64,000 nt of DNA from SIG307 sp045596385 (GCA_045596385.1 JAZOCC010000021.1:310001-374000), one strand, 5' to 3'. Positions 7,796 through 15,986 are shown, counted from the stretch's first letter. Notes: generated by a model from the sequence alone, not told the origin. Translations and numbers: made by a program.

Positions 7796-7909
7796 ATGCA
7801 GAGTATGAATCTTTTTTATCAGCAGAATCATTCTTATGTCGTCTATCCCGTCTGGAGCCTACAGTGGGGATTATTTGCTGATGGAAAATATTGCATTGTG
7901 AAATCTTAG
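7796..7909 (+). CDS. 37-codon leader peptide (candidate attenuator ORF)
   Basis: A small ORF of 37 codons with a good Shine-Dalgarno (AGGAAAGG at 7778-7785) and an ATG at 7796. The peptide is rich in aromatic residues: it begins MQSMNLFYQQNHSY, has 'YPVWSLQWG' in the middle and ends 'ADGKYCIVKS'. It sits between a strong promoter and two terminator hairpins, the first starting 3 bases after its stop codon. That layout is typical of translation-dependent attenuators. The wording resembles my memory of leader peptides found upstream of ribosome-protection tetracycline genes in Firmicutes (QQN segment, ADxxY tail). I cannot check that here. Confidence 0.6.
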   Translation: MQSMNLFYQQNHSYVVYPVWSLQWGLFADGKYCIVKS

Positions 7910-7911
7910 AA

Positions 7912-7950
7912 TTCCTATCGGGGCGAATATAGCACCATAGGAAGATTTTT
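7912..7950 (+). terminator. first leader hairpin with U-tract
   Basis: TTCCTAT (7912-7918) pairs with ATAGGAA (7937-7943). An inner GGGGC/GCACC pairing has one mismatch. GATTTTT follows. It starts 3 bases after the leader ORF stop, so a ribosome at the end of the leader would mask it. Confidence 0.6.
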
Positions 7951-7975
7951 CATAATACATATGGCAAGTGATTTG

Positions 7976-8015
7976 CACCATCAGACGATAAGGGTATTGT
8001 TTGGTGGTGTTTTTT
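7976..8015 (+). terminator. second leader terminator (strong)
   Basis: A 15-bp stem, CACCATCAGACGATA (7976-7990) with TATTGTTTGGTGGTG (7995-8009), three G.U pairs and an AGGG loop, is followed by T6. GCACCAT occurs both in this left arm (7975-7981) and in the first hairpin (7932-7938). An alternative pairing of the right arm with the first hairpin is therefore possible. Confidence 0.8.
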
Positions 8016-8087
8016 CTTTAGAGATATATTGAAAGCCATAAATTAGGCAATTTTCTTTGATGTATAAATCGAAAGGAGAACACAGAG

Positions 8088-9077
8088 ATGGAGTTTTTAT
8101 TGGCAAAGGAACAGGATGCAGAACAGGTTTATATGCTTGTACAGGAGACGATTCGGACGGTTTATCCCAAGTATTATCTGAAGGAAATCGTAGATATGTT
8201 TTGCGAGTTTCATAGCAGGGAGAATATTTTAAGGGATATTGAAACCGGAAACACCTATATACTTTTTGATAACGAGGAAATCATCGGTACCGGAACAAAG
8301 AAAGAGAATCACATCACGCGGGTATATGTTTTGCCGGGATTTCAGAGAAAAGGCTATGGTTCTTTTATTATGAGACAGTTGGAAGATAAGATAAAGGAGC
8401 AATATGATTATGCGGACATTGATGCATCCTTACCGGCATGTAACTTATATGCGCGACTCGGATATCAAACAGTAGACCACGGAAGATGGGAATGCAGAAA
8501 CGGAGTGATACAGGTCTATGAAATAATGAAAAAGCAGTTACGGAAAAAGGAGGCAGATGTTATGAAATTAAGACCCTACAAGCCCCAGGATGCCAAAACA
8601 ATTATAAGCTGGATTAAGGACGAGCGGGCACTCCGGTTGTGGAGCTCTGACCGGTACGGTGCCTATCCGGTTACGGCGGAGGATATGAACTACAAGTATA
8701 TGGAATGTAACGGGGACTGTGCGGAACCGGATAATTTTTATCCACTGACTGCGGTTTGCGAAGGGGAAATCGTAGGACATTTGATTCTGAGATACGTGGA
8801 CGCAACACAAAAAGTGATTCGCATTGGATTCGTTATTGTTGATGATACCAAGCGCGGTAAGGGTTACGGAAAGCGTATGATACAGATGGCAACCCGGTAT
8901 GCCTTTGAACTGTTACAGGCAGAAAAGGTAACTTTGGGCGTGTTTGAAAACAATCCGTCTGCCTATTATTGCTACAAAGCGGCAGGGTTTGAGGAGATTG
9001 AGACAGACCGGAAGTTTGTATATGAATTTTCGGGCGAGCAATGGCCTTGTATTGAACTGGAGGTAAAGAAGATATGA
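8088..9077 (+). CDS. tandem GNAT acetyltransferase (two GNAT domains)
   Basis: 329 residues with two GNAT N-acetyltransferase domains. Domain 1 (about 1-155) has the acetyl-CoA loop 'VLPGFQRKGYGSFIM'. Domain 2 (about 159-329) has 'VDDTKRGKGYGKRMI' and 'GVFENNPSAYYCYKAAGF', typical of RimJ/RimL-like GNATs. The substrate is unknown. AAAGGAG lies 13-14 bases upstream of the ATG. A second perfect ribosome-binding site and an ATG occur exactly at the domain boundary (8546-8564), so domain 2 may also be made alone or the gene may be a recent fusion. It follows the leader peptide and terminators, and the methyltransferase overlaps its stop by 4 bases. Confidence 0.85.
   Translation: MEFLLAKEQDAEQVYMLVQETIRTVYPKYYLKEIVDMFCEFHSRENILRDIETGNTYILFDNEEIIGTGTKKENHITRVYVLPGFQRKGYGSFIMRQLEDKIKEQYDYADIDASLPACNLYARLGYQTVDHGRWECRNGVIQVYEIMKKQLRKKEADVMKLRPYKPQDAKTIISWIKDERALRLWSSDRYGAYPVTAEDMNYKYMECNGDCAEPDNFYPLTAVCEGEIVGHLILRYVDATQKVIRIGFVIVDDTKRGKGYGKRMIQMATRYAFELLQAEKVTLGVFENNPSAYYCYKAAGFEEIETDRKFVYEFSGEQWPCIELEVKKI
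8546..8564 (+). promoter_or_regulatory. internal ribosome-binding site and start at GNAT domain boundary
   Basis: AAAGGAGG at 8546-8553, an 8-base spacer and an in-frame ATG at 8562 that would give a 171-residue protein consisting of the second GNAT domain only. It is as good a site as any gene start in the window. Confidence 0.6.
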
Positions 9078-9907
9078 ATCATTTAGAAAACTACTACGCA
9101 AATTATGACGAGGAGGGAAGACTTCTCAGTAAGCACGGACAGGTGGAGTACCGGACCACCATGAAGTATATCCATGAAATGTTGGAAGCAACCGATATGA
9201 CAAGGGAGACAATCGAAACAGAGAAGATGGGGAGTGAAAAGAAAAAGATTCTGGAGGTGGGAGCCGGGACAGGAAGGTACAGTATTGCGTTAGCGAAGGA
9301 AGGGCATGAGGTGGATGCCTTGGAGTACACGGAACATAATTTGGAGATTATGAACGGGAAAATTGCCGGGGAAGGGATGTCCAATATCAGAACCCACAAC
9401 GGAACGGCACTTGATTTATCAAGGTTTGAGGACGAGAGTTTTGATATGACTCTGGTGCTGGGACCGATGTATCATTTGTATACCGGGGAAGACAAGCAAA
9501 AGGCCATGGAGGAAGCAATCCGGGTGACGAAGCAGGGAGGTTACATTTTTGTGGCATATTGCATGAATGAAGCCACTCTGCTTCAATATGTATTTGGAAA
9601 GGGAAATCTATGGAACTGTATGGAGAATCATATGCTGACAGAGGAGTTTCATTGTCTTTCTGAGGAAAAGGATTTGTTTGAACTCAGCAGGGTAGAAGAT
9701 ATCAATGCGTTAAATGAGCAGTTCTCAGATATAACGAGAGTGAAGCTTGTAGCGACGGACGGAGCCACCAATTATATGCGGGAATGTATTGATGCCATGG
9801 ATGATGCTACCTTTGAGATGTGGATGAAATATCATTTTATGATTTGTGAACGGCAGGATTTAATCGGTGCTACGCATCACAGCCTGGATATTTTACAAAA
9901 GATTTAA
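9074..9907 (+). CDS. class I SAM-dependent methyltransferase
   Basis: 277 residues. Motif I is 'ILEVGAGTGRYSIALA' at about residues 57-72, followed by the acidic strand 'VDALEYTEHNLEIM' and motif IV 'SFDMTLVLGPMYHLYT'. Related proteins are annotated as small-molecule or tRNA/rRNA methyltransferases, and no substrate can be assigned. The ATG overlaps the tandem-GNAT stop in an ATGA-type arrangement, so the two are translationally coupled and share the attenuated promoter. No terminator hairpin is obvious directly after it. Confidence 0.85.
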   Translation: MNHLENYYANYDEEGRLLSKHGQVEYRTTMKYIHEMLEATDMTRETIETEKMGSEKKKILEVGAGTGRYSIALAKEGHEVDALEYTEHNLEIMNGKIAGEGMSNIRTHNGTALDLSRFEDESFDMTLVLGPMYHLYTGEDKQKAMEEAIRVTKQGGYIFVAYCMNEATLLQYVFGKGNLWNCMENHMLTEEFHCLSEEKDLFELSRVEDINALNEQFSDITRVKLVATDGATNYMRECIDAMDDATFEMWMKYHFMICERQDLIGATHHSLDILQKI

Positions 9908-9933
9908 GCTTTCGTTAAGGCTTGTTTGTGTCA

Positions 9934-9961
9934 TTGACTTGAAAATCCTAAGTGGTATAAT
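9934..9961 (+). promoter_or_regulatory. promoter for the EcsC-family gene
   Basis: TTGACT at 9934-9939, a 16-base spacer and TATAAT at 9956-9961. The Shine-Dalgarno GGGAGGGG follows at about 9979-9986. Confidence 0.7.
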
Positions 9962-9994
9962 AGGATATGAAAGCGGAAACGGGAGGGGAATCAC

Positions 9995-10792
9995 ATGGCT
10001 TCAAAGAAAAGTGCATTTGACATAGAATGGCGACAGTTTCAGAAAAAAGAACAGAAATTTTTAGCGGACAGGGAAGAGAAAAAAGATACCTTTTTAAACC
10101 GTTTTCTGGCGGAAAAGGTGCCGGCAAAGCTACAGGGGACATTGGATACGGCATTTGCCAAGGCCTTCGGGTTGATTTTTGAAAAAGGTACCGGCATTAT
10201 CGAAAAGACCTATCGGAAAGAGGAACTTCAAAAGACCTTTCGCATTAACGAATATGCGGATGAGGTGCGTCAGACGAGAAAGTCCTTAAAGGCATTTGAG
10301 AAAAAAGCAGGAAATGCGGGAAAGATGAATATGCTGGTGTCCGGTGCGGCAGGAATCGGTATGGGAGCCTTGGGTGTGGGACTTCCGGATATTATTTTGT
10401 TTGTGGGATTTATCCTGCGCAGTGTGTATGAGATTGCGTTGGATTACGGGTTTGATTATGAGAGTCAGGAGGAACGACGGTTTATCTTGTTGTTGATTGA
10501 GGGAGCGGTATCTTACGGAGATGATTTGCGGGCAATCGATGATGCGGTGAATGAGTATATAGATCGGAATGTGGTGCCGGAAAAGTATGAGGAAAAGCTT
10601 CAAATTGAGCGAACGGCAGCCGGGCTTTCCAAGGAACTGTTGTATATTAAGTTTTTGCAAGGGATTCCGATTGTGGGAGCCGTGGGCGGTGCGTATGATG
10701 TGGTGTATTTAAAGAAAATTACAGAATATGCGAATCTTAAGTACAAAAAACGGTTCTTATTGAAAAAGAAAAGGGAATGGACCGGCAAATGA
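9995..10792 (+). CDS. EcsC family protein
   Basis: 265 residues. The central hydrophobic stretch 'GAAGIGMGALGVGLPDIILF' (about 111-130), followed by 'SVYEIALDYGFDYESQEER', is the EcsC-domain hallmark. A second glycine-rich segment, 'GIPIVGAVGGAYDVVYL', lies near residue 225-241. The N terminus is strongly charged and coiled. EcsC is named from the B. subtilis ecsABC locus, where its function remains unclear. Here it is a stand-alone gene with its own promoter, flanked by a methyltransferase and a diguanylate cyclase. It may associate with membranes (inference). Confidence 0.8.
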   Translation: MASKKSAFDIEWRQFQKKEQKFLADREEKKDTFLNRFLAEKVPAKLQGTLDTAFAKAFGLIFEKGTGIIEKTYRKEELQKTFRINEYADEVRQTRKSLKAFEKKAGNAGKMNMLVSGAAGIGMGALGVGLPDIILFVGFILRSVYEIALDYGFDYESQEERRFILLLIEGAVSYGDDLRAIDDAVNEYIDRNVVPEKYEEKLQIERTAAGLSKELLYIKFLQGIPIVGAVGGAYDVVYLKKITEYANLKYKKRFLLKKKREWTGK

Positions 10793-10810
10793 GACAATGG
10801 TCGCATTTCA

Positions 10811-10839
10811 TTGACATGAAACTGCAAGAGTAGTATAAT
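10811..10839 (+). promoter_or_regulatory. consensus sigma-A promoter for the diguanylate cyclase
   Basis: TTGACA (10811-10816), a 17-base spacer and TATAAT (10834-10839): both hexamers match the consensus fully. It is located 18 bases after the EcsC-family stop. Confidence 0.9.
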
Positions 10840-10886
10840 AATTGTGAAAAAAATGTCATGAATATCGATTTTTTGGGGAGATTGCT

Positions 10887-12185
10887 ATGGGAACGGACTT
10901 AATGGATATTGCAGTAGGCTCTATATTGAAGAATTCTTCTGATATGATTTTTGTAAAGGATGCGAATCTGGTGTACCGGGCTGCGTCCGAATCCTTTGTA
11001 AAGATGGTAGGAAAGACTTCGGTAGAGGAAATCGTCGGACATACGGATGCAGAGATTTTTGCTGATCCGGAGTTGGCAAAACGTTATGAGTCGGACGACA
11101 GAAAGCTTATGGCCGGAGGAAAGGATTTGCTTCGTTTTATTGAGCCGATTACAGACAAGGACGGTCAACCGCGATACGGTGCCACTTCAAAGTATATTCT
11201 GAGGAACGAAGCAGGAGCAATCGTAGGCGTTCTTGGTGTGACGGAGGATGTGACCATGGAGTATCGCGCCCGTCAGCGTCATGAGCAGGTGTTCCGGTAT
11301 TTGTTTGATTTGCCGGAGGATACCTATGCGGTAAGCTATATCGATGTGGACGATTGGCGTGTGATTAAGCAGAGACGCCGTCGGATTGAGGAGGGTACTT
11401 TACAGGAATGTAGGAATGTAGAGGAGCTTTGTGAGTATGCGATAAAGTCCATAGTTAATCCGGAGACGGAAGCAGCGGAATTTTATCGCACCTTTACGCA
11501 GGAAAATTTGAAGAAGATATATGAAAGCGGAAGGCGAAGACTATCTTTTGAATACGAGCGTAGGTTGACGGATGGTTCCATGTGCTGGATTTTTAATGAG
11601 GTACATTTTCTGATTGATGCGGATAATAACCATTTGTGTGTTATGCTTTCTGCGAAGGATATTAATGAAAGTAAAGTAGAAGAGCAGAAAATCAGGGATG
11701 CAGCAAAGCTTGACCGGATGACGAAAGTATTGAATCGCGAGACCGCAATGGAAGAGATTCGATGGATTCTCCGTGAAGAAGGCGATATCGGTCATTCTCT
11801 GTATATGGTGGATGTGGACAATTTTAAAGGCTTAAACGACACATTGGGACATCAGGCCGGGGATGAATTTTTAGTCCGGCTGGCAGGAGAATTAAAATGT
11901 TCAATCAGAGAATCCGATATTATCGGACGAATCGGAGGCGACGAATTCTTTATCTTTCTGCGGAATGTATCGGAGCTTGTACAGGTGGAAGCAAAGGCAA
12001 AGGAATTGCTCGGTATTATTTCTGAGGTGGCAAAAGGATATTTGCAGGTGAGGGTCAGCGGAAGTATCGGTGTCGGCCGGTATCCGGAAAACGGTACGGA
12101 GTTGGATACACTGTACGCGAAAGCAGACGCAGCGTTGTATGAGGCGAAGCATGCCGGAAAGAATTGTTACAGAATTGCAAAATAA
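10887..12185 (+). CDS. PAS-PAS-GGDEF diguanylate cyclase
   Basis: 432 residues, no membrane segment or signal peptide. An N-terminal PAS domain (about 8-125, 'SDMIFVKDANLVYRAASESF') is followed by a second PAS-like region (about 150-270). The GGDEF domain starts at 'DRMTKVLNRETAMEEI' (about 282). The active-site loop is 'RIGGDEFFIFL', and an RxxD inhibitory site ('RESD') lies five residues before it, so product inhibition is expected. It should make cyclic di-GMP in response to a cytoplasmic signal sensed by the PAS domains. GGGGAG lies 8-9 bases before the ATG. trmD follows after 18 bases, so this strong promoter may also drive trmD. Confidence 0.93.
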   Translation: MGTDLMDIAVGSILKNSSDMIFVKDANLVYRAASESFVKMVGKTSVEEIVGHTDAEIFADPELAKRYESDDRKLMAGGKDLLRFIEPITDKDGQPRYGATSKYILRNEAGAIVGVLGVTEDVTMEYRARQRHEQVFRYLFDLPEDTYAVSYIDVDDWRVIKQRRRRIEEGTLQECRNVEELCEYAIKSIVNPETEAAEFYRTFTQENLKKIYESGRRRLSFEYERRLTDGSMCWIFNEVHFLIDADNNHLCVMLSAKDINESKVEEQKIRDAAKLDRMTKVLNRETAMEEIRWILREEGDIGHSLYMVDVDNFKGLNDTLGHQAGDEFLVRLAGELKCSIRESDIIGRIGGDEFFIFLRNVSELVQVEAKAKELLGIISEVAKGYLQVRVSGSIGVGRYPENGTELDTLYAKADAALYEAKHAGKNCYRIAK

Positions 12186-12203
12186 ACCGGAAAGAGGAAG
12201 GTT

Positions 12204-12995
12204 ATGAATTTTTACGTAATGACATTGTTCCCTGACATGGTAGAGCAGGGGTTAAACACCAGTATTATCGGGCGGGCGACGGAGAAGGGACTGCTGTCTA
12301 TAAAGGCAGTGGATATTCGGGCTTTTTCCGAGGATAAACACAAGCGGGTGGATGATTATCCGTACGGCGGAGGTGCCGGAATGGTCATGGCACCGGACCC
12401 GGTGGTAAAGACCTGTTCCTATGTAAAAAGCCTGATTCCGGTGGAACGTAGGGAAAAGGCGAAGGTAGTGTATCTGACGCCGCAGGGAGAGACTTTTACT
12501 CAGAAAAAGGCAGAGGAGTGGGCTAAAGAGGAGGATTTGATTTTCCTGTGCGGTCATTATGAAGGAATTGATGAGCGTGCTCTGGAAATGGTGGTAACGG
12601 ATATGGTGTCTGCCGGGGATTATGTGTTGACCGGCGGTGAGCTTCCGGCCATGATGATGATTGACGCGGTGTCCCGTCTGGTGCCGGGAGTACTGAATAA
12701 CGAGGCTTCGGCAGAATTTGAGAGCTTTCAGGACAATCTTTTGGAATATCCGCAGTATACGAGACCGGAGGAATACGAAGGTCGCAAGGTGCCGGAAGTG
12801 CTTTTATCCGGACATCATGCCAATATCGAGAAATGGCGTAGGGAAAAGTCCATTGAGCGGACGCTGGCTACACGTCCCGATTTACTAAAGGATGCAGTGC
12901 TGTCAAAGAAGGAGAGGCAGTATCTGGAGAAGCTTCTGGCGAAGAAATATCGGGAAGAGGAAGCGTGTACGGAGCCGGATAGCACAGTAGAATAG
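12204..12995 (+). CDS. trmD: tRNA (guanine-37-N1)-methyltransferase TrmD
   Basis: 263 residues. It methylates G37 next to the anticodon and prevents +1 frameshifting. SPOUT-family motifs are visible: 'MNFYVMTLFPDMVEQG' at the N terminus, 'YPYGGGAGMVMAPDP', 'LCGHYEGIDERAL' and 'DYVLTGGELPAMMM', which form the trefoil knot. The C-terminal domain has 'LLEYPQYTRPEEYEG' and 'VLLSGHHANIEKWR'. It normally lies between rimM and rplS. Here the rimM side is interrupted by four accessory genes and the rplS side by three genes. Confidence 0.97.
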   Translation: MNFYVMTLFPDMVEQGLNTSIIGRATEKGLLSIKAVDIRAFSEDKHKRVDDYPYGGGAGMVMAPDPVVKTCSYVKSLIPVERREKAKVVYLTPQGETFTQKKAEEWAKEEDLIFLCGHYEGIDERALEMVVTDMVSAGDYVLTGGELPAMMMIDAVSRLVPGVLNNEASAEFESFQDNLLEYPQYTRPEEYEGRKVPEVLLSGHHANIEKWRREKSIERTLATRPDLLKDAVLSKKERQYLEKLLAKKYREEEACTEPDSTVE

Positions 12996-13025
12996 ATACA
13001 GATAGAGAGAAACAGGAGAACGGAT

Positions 13026-13976
13026 ATGAACTTTTACTTTGCCCCAATGGAAGGAATTACCGGACATATTTACCGGAGAGCGTTTCATACGTATTTTCCG
13101 GCACCGGATAAGTATTTCACGCCGTTTATTTCTCCGGATGGGAATAAGATTTTACGAAATAAGGAAAAGCGGGATGTGCTTCCGGAGAACAATGCCGGAA
13201 TGCAGGTGGTACCGCAGATTATTACGAATCGTGCGGATTACTTTCTGATGGCGGCAGAGTTTTTAAAGAGCGAGTATGGCTATACGGAAGTGAACCTGAA
13301 TCTGGGCTGCCCGTCTGGAACCGTGGTGGCAAAAGGGAAAGGTTCCGGATTTTTAAGTCGTTTGGAGGAGTTGGAGAGGTTCTTTGACGAGGTGTTTGAA
13401 AAGTGCACGCTAGAGGTGTCCGTAAAGACCAGAGTGGGACGGAATGATGCGGAGGACTGGGAAGAAATCTTAGAGATTTTTCGTAAGTTTCCGATTAAAG
13501 AACTGACGGTGCATCCGCGGATTCAGAAGGATTTTTACAAGGGACAGGTGCGGATGGAGAACTTTGCCCATGCCTATGAGAATTGGGAGAGGTCTCTTTG
13601 TTATAACGGCGATATTTTTACGAAGGAAGGCTATGAAAATCTGATGGCACGTTTCCCGGAATTACAAAGTGTGATGTTGGGGCGGGGTTTGCTCAGTGAC
13701 CCGTATCTCATCGGACGATTGCGGGGCGAAGTGTTGCCGGCAGAGAAGGAACGCAGAGCGACGCTACGCAGGTTTCATACGCAGTTGATGGAAGAGTACG
13801 GAGCGGTCTTGTCCTGTGACAGGGATTTGTTATATAAGATGAAGGAGCTTTGGTTTTATTTGCTGGACAGCTTTGCGGACAGTGAAAAAGCTCGGAAGCA
13901 GATCCGGAAGTGCGAGAAATTGAACGAGTACAAAATTATTGTGGATAATCTGTTTCATGAGAATTACCTGATTTAG
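13026..13976 (+). CDS. tRNA-dihydrouridine synthase family protein
   Basis: 316 residues, an FMN-dependent TIM barrel. It begins 'MNFYFAPMEGITGHIYRRAF', the Dus N-terminal FMN-binding motif. 'NLNLGCPSGTVVAKGKGSGF' carries the catalytic Cys. 'SVKTRVG', 'ELTVHPRIQKDFYKG' and 'YNGDIFT' followed by 'SVMLGRGLLSDP' complete the family pattern. It reduces uridines in tRNA D-loops. Which Dus class it belongs to is unclear, and it is a compact member. It is 30 bases after trmD, so probably co-transcribed, and is followed by a terminator. Confidence 0.92.
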   Translation: MNFYFAPMEGITGHIYRRAFHTYFPAPDKYFTPFISPDGNKILRNKEKRDVLPENNAGMQVVPQIITNRADYFLMAAEFLKSEYGYTEVNLNLGCPSGTVVAKGKGSGFLSRLEELERFFDEVFEKCTLEVSVKTRVGRNDAEDWEEILEIFRKFPIKELTVHPRIQKDFYKGQVRMENFAHAYENWERSLCYNGDIFTKEGYENLMARFPELQSVMLGRGLLSDPYLIGRLRGEVLPAEKERRATLRRFHTQLMEEYGAVLSCDRDLLYKMKELWFYLLDSFADSEKARKQIRKCEKLNEYKIIVDNLFHENYLI

Positions 13977-13984
13977 GATGAAAG

Positions 13985-14016
13985 AGCAGTCTTTTTGCAG
14001 AAAAGGCTGTTTTTTT
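13985..14016 (+). terminator. rho-independent terminator after dus
   Basis: AGCAGTCTTTT (13985-13995) pairs with AAAAGGCTGTT (14001-14011), including two G.U pairs, with a TGCAG loop and a T-run that continues to 14016. Confidence 0.8.
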
Positions 14017-14017
14017 G

Positions 14018-14046
14018 TTGTATATAGAATAGAGTTCGGTTATAAT
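14018..14046 (+). promoter_or_regulatory. promoter for the AraC-family regulator
   Basis: TATAAT at 14041-14046 preceded at 17 bases by TTGTAT (14018-14023), a weak -35. It directly abuts the preceding terminator. Confidence 0.5.
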
Positions 14047-14071
14047 AGAAACAACGAAGGGAGGCGAATCC

Positions 14072-14806
14072 ATGAAGCTTGACATGCAGAAGGCGTTGGC
14101 GCAGATTGAGTTTGAGAATCGGGAGGATAACCGGTTTCATACGCCGTACGATAAGGAAGTAGAGTTTTACCAGAGCATCAAGATGGGCAATGTGGAAGAA
14201 ACGCTGGCATTGATGAAGCCCTTCGGCGGAGACGGTATGGGCGTGCTCAGTGAGGATAAGATGCGGAATTTCAAGTATCACCTCATTATTACCATTGCCT
14301 TTATTACGAGATACTGTATCGAAGGCGGCATGGAGATGGAGGAGGCCTACAACCGGAGCGATATTTATATAAGACGTATCGATAAGATGCAGACAGAGGA
14401 GGAGATTACATCCATTCACAGGGAACTGATTGAGGCCTATGCCAAGCGAATGCGTGCGATTCGTAAGAAAACCATGTATTCCAGGTCGGTGATTATGTGT
14501 CTGGAGTATATTTATTCTCATTTACATACGAAGATTACGTTGGCGGACTTGGCAGAGGAAACGAAGCTCAGTCCGACCTATTTGTCGAAGCTGTTCCACA
14601 AAGAGGTGGGCATTTCGGTCTCTCAGTATATTATGCAAAAGCGTATTGAGGCTGCGGAGAAGATGCTCCGGTATACGGAGTTTTCTTCGGCGGAGATTGC
14701 AAACAGCCTTTGTTTTTGTTCGGAGAGTCATTTTATTTCCATGTTTAAGCGATATGTGAAGGTGACACCGCGGGAATATCGGGAGCAGCAATTCCATACA
14801 CGTTAA
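14072..14806 (+). CDS. AraC family transcriptional regulator
   Basis: 244 residues. The C-terminal ~100 residues form the AraC double helix-turn-helix: 'KITLADLAEETKLSPTYLSK' and 'FSSAEIANSLCFCSESHFIS', with the typical tail 'FKRYVKVTPREYR'. The N-terminal ~130 residues are helical, not the cupin of classical AraC proteins. They resemble the N-terminal region of other Lachnospiraceae AraC regulators, and the ligand is unknown. The GH5 gene follows 131 bases downstream, so regulation of that glycosidase is a reasonable but unproved inference. Confidence 0.9.
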   Translation: MKLDMQKALAQIEFENREDNRFHTPYDKEVEFYQSIKMGNVEETLALMKPFGGDGMGVLSEDKMRNFKYHLIITIAFITRYCIEGGMEMEEAYNRSDIYIRRIDKMQTEEEITSIHRELIEAYAKRMRAIRKKTMYSRSVIMCLEYIYSHLHTKITLADLAEETKLSPTYLSKLFHKEVGISVSQYIMQKRIEAAEKMLRYTEFSSAEIANSLCFCSESHFISMFKRYVKVTPREYREQQFHTR

Positions 14807-14937
14807 TTCTTTGATGATGATGCGTGATTATTATAACAGAAAAATGATAAATAGAGTGATTTTATGGTATGCTTTGGTAGGAAAACATGATACACTGTTA
14901 CTAACAAATGAGACTGCTTTGTAAGGAGGTTTTACAA

Positions 14938-15888
14938 ATGAAAGAATTCGTTGGATTTAGAAAGGGTGTTGATCTCGGAGGTTGGTTGTCCCAGTGCGAT
15001 TACAGCAAGGAACGTCTGGACGGCTTTGTGGTAGAGCAGGATTTAGCAAAGATTGCTTCCTGGGGAGTGGACCATGTGAGACTTCCGTTTGATTTTAATA
15101 TTGTACAGGCGGAGGATGACAGCTTTATCGATGACGGCTTCGAACGTATCGCAAAGGCTATCGACTGGGCGAAGAAGTATGGTTTAAAGATTGTGTTGGA
15201 TTTACATAAGACCAAGGGCTTTTCTTTTGACGAGGGTGAAAAGGAAAGCGGATTTTTCGACAGTGAGAAGCTTCAGAACAGTTTCTATGCCCTTTGGGAA
15301 GAGATGGCAAAGCGGTTCGGCAATGATCCGGAAAACGTGGCCTTTGAGCTGTTAAACGAGATTACGGATCAGTCCTTTATCGAAGCATGGAACCGTATTT
15401 CTGCCGAGTGTATTAAGAAAATCCGTAAGTACGCACCGGAGGTTTTGATTTTACTGGGCAGCTACTGGAACAATTCTCCGGATGCGGTAAAGGATTTGGG
15501 TGCTCCGGCAGATGATAAGGTGATTTTCAATATGCATTGCTATGACCCGCTGAAGTTTACTCATCAGGGAGCGACATGGACCAGCCAGATTGTGCCTGAG
15601 GAGCGGTATGCCTTTGAAGAGTTTAACCTCACAAAGGAGTATTTTAAGGAGAGATTCGCTTCCGCTGTGGCAACCGCAGAAAAGTACAACACGTCCTTGT
15701 ACTGCGGTGAGTACGGTGTAATCGACAGAGTATCTCCGGAGGATACGGTAAAGTGGTACAAGGCAATTCACGAAGCTTTTGAGGAACTGGGCATCGGCCG
15801 TAGCGCATGGAGCTACAAGGAGATGGACTTCGGTCTTTCCGATGCGCGCTTGAGCGGTGTGATTGAGGAATTAATTCAGTATTTGTAA
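14938..15888 (+). CDS. glycoside hydrolase family 5 (cellulase-like), cytoplasmic
   Basis: 316 residues from the ATG at 14938, which has AAGGAGG 8-9 bases upstream. An ATG at 14908 is in frame, but the extension would contain the ribosome-binding site. GH5 motifs: 'GVDHVRLPFDFN', 'KIVLDLHKTKGFSF', the acid/base Glu in 'FELLNEITDQ' and the nucleophile Glu in 'LYCGEYGVID'. There is no signal peptide or membrane segment, so it should act in the cytoplasm on imported oligosaccharides, unlike most cellulases. It follows an AraC regulator. The exact substrate (beta-glucan or another beta-glycoside) is not determinable. Confidence 0.9.
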   Translation: MKEFVGFRKGVDLGGWLSQCDYSKERLDGFVVEQDLAKIASWGVDHVRLPFDFNIVQAEDDSFIDDGFERIAKAIDWAKKYGLKIVLDLHKTKGFSFDEGEKESGFFDSEKLQNSFYALWEEMAKRFGNDPENVAFELLNEITDQSFIEAWNRISAECIKKIRKYAPEVLILLGSYWNNSPDAVKDLGAPADDKVIFNMHCYDPLKFTHQGATWTSQIVPEERYAFEEFNLTKEYFKERFASAVATAEKYNTSLYCGEYGVIDRVSPEDTVKWYKAIHEAFEELGIGRSAWSYKEMDFGLSDARLSGVIEELIQYL

Positions 15889-15957
15889 GAAATACCGGAC
15901 AGCGAGTCACGGATGGGTGATTTGCTGCCTGCTTGTTGGAAAAAGATAAAAAAGTGC

Positions 15958-15986
15958 TTGCATTCCTCCTGATTCTATGGTATAAT
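15958..15986 (+). promoter_or_regulatory. extended -10 promoter for rplS
   Basis: TTGCAT (15958-15963), a 17-base spacer and TATAAT (15981-15986) with a TGn extension at 15978-15980. The transcript would start near 15993. Confidence 0.8.
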
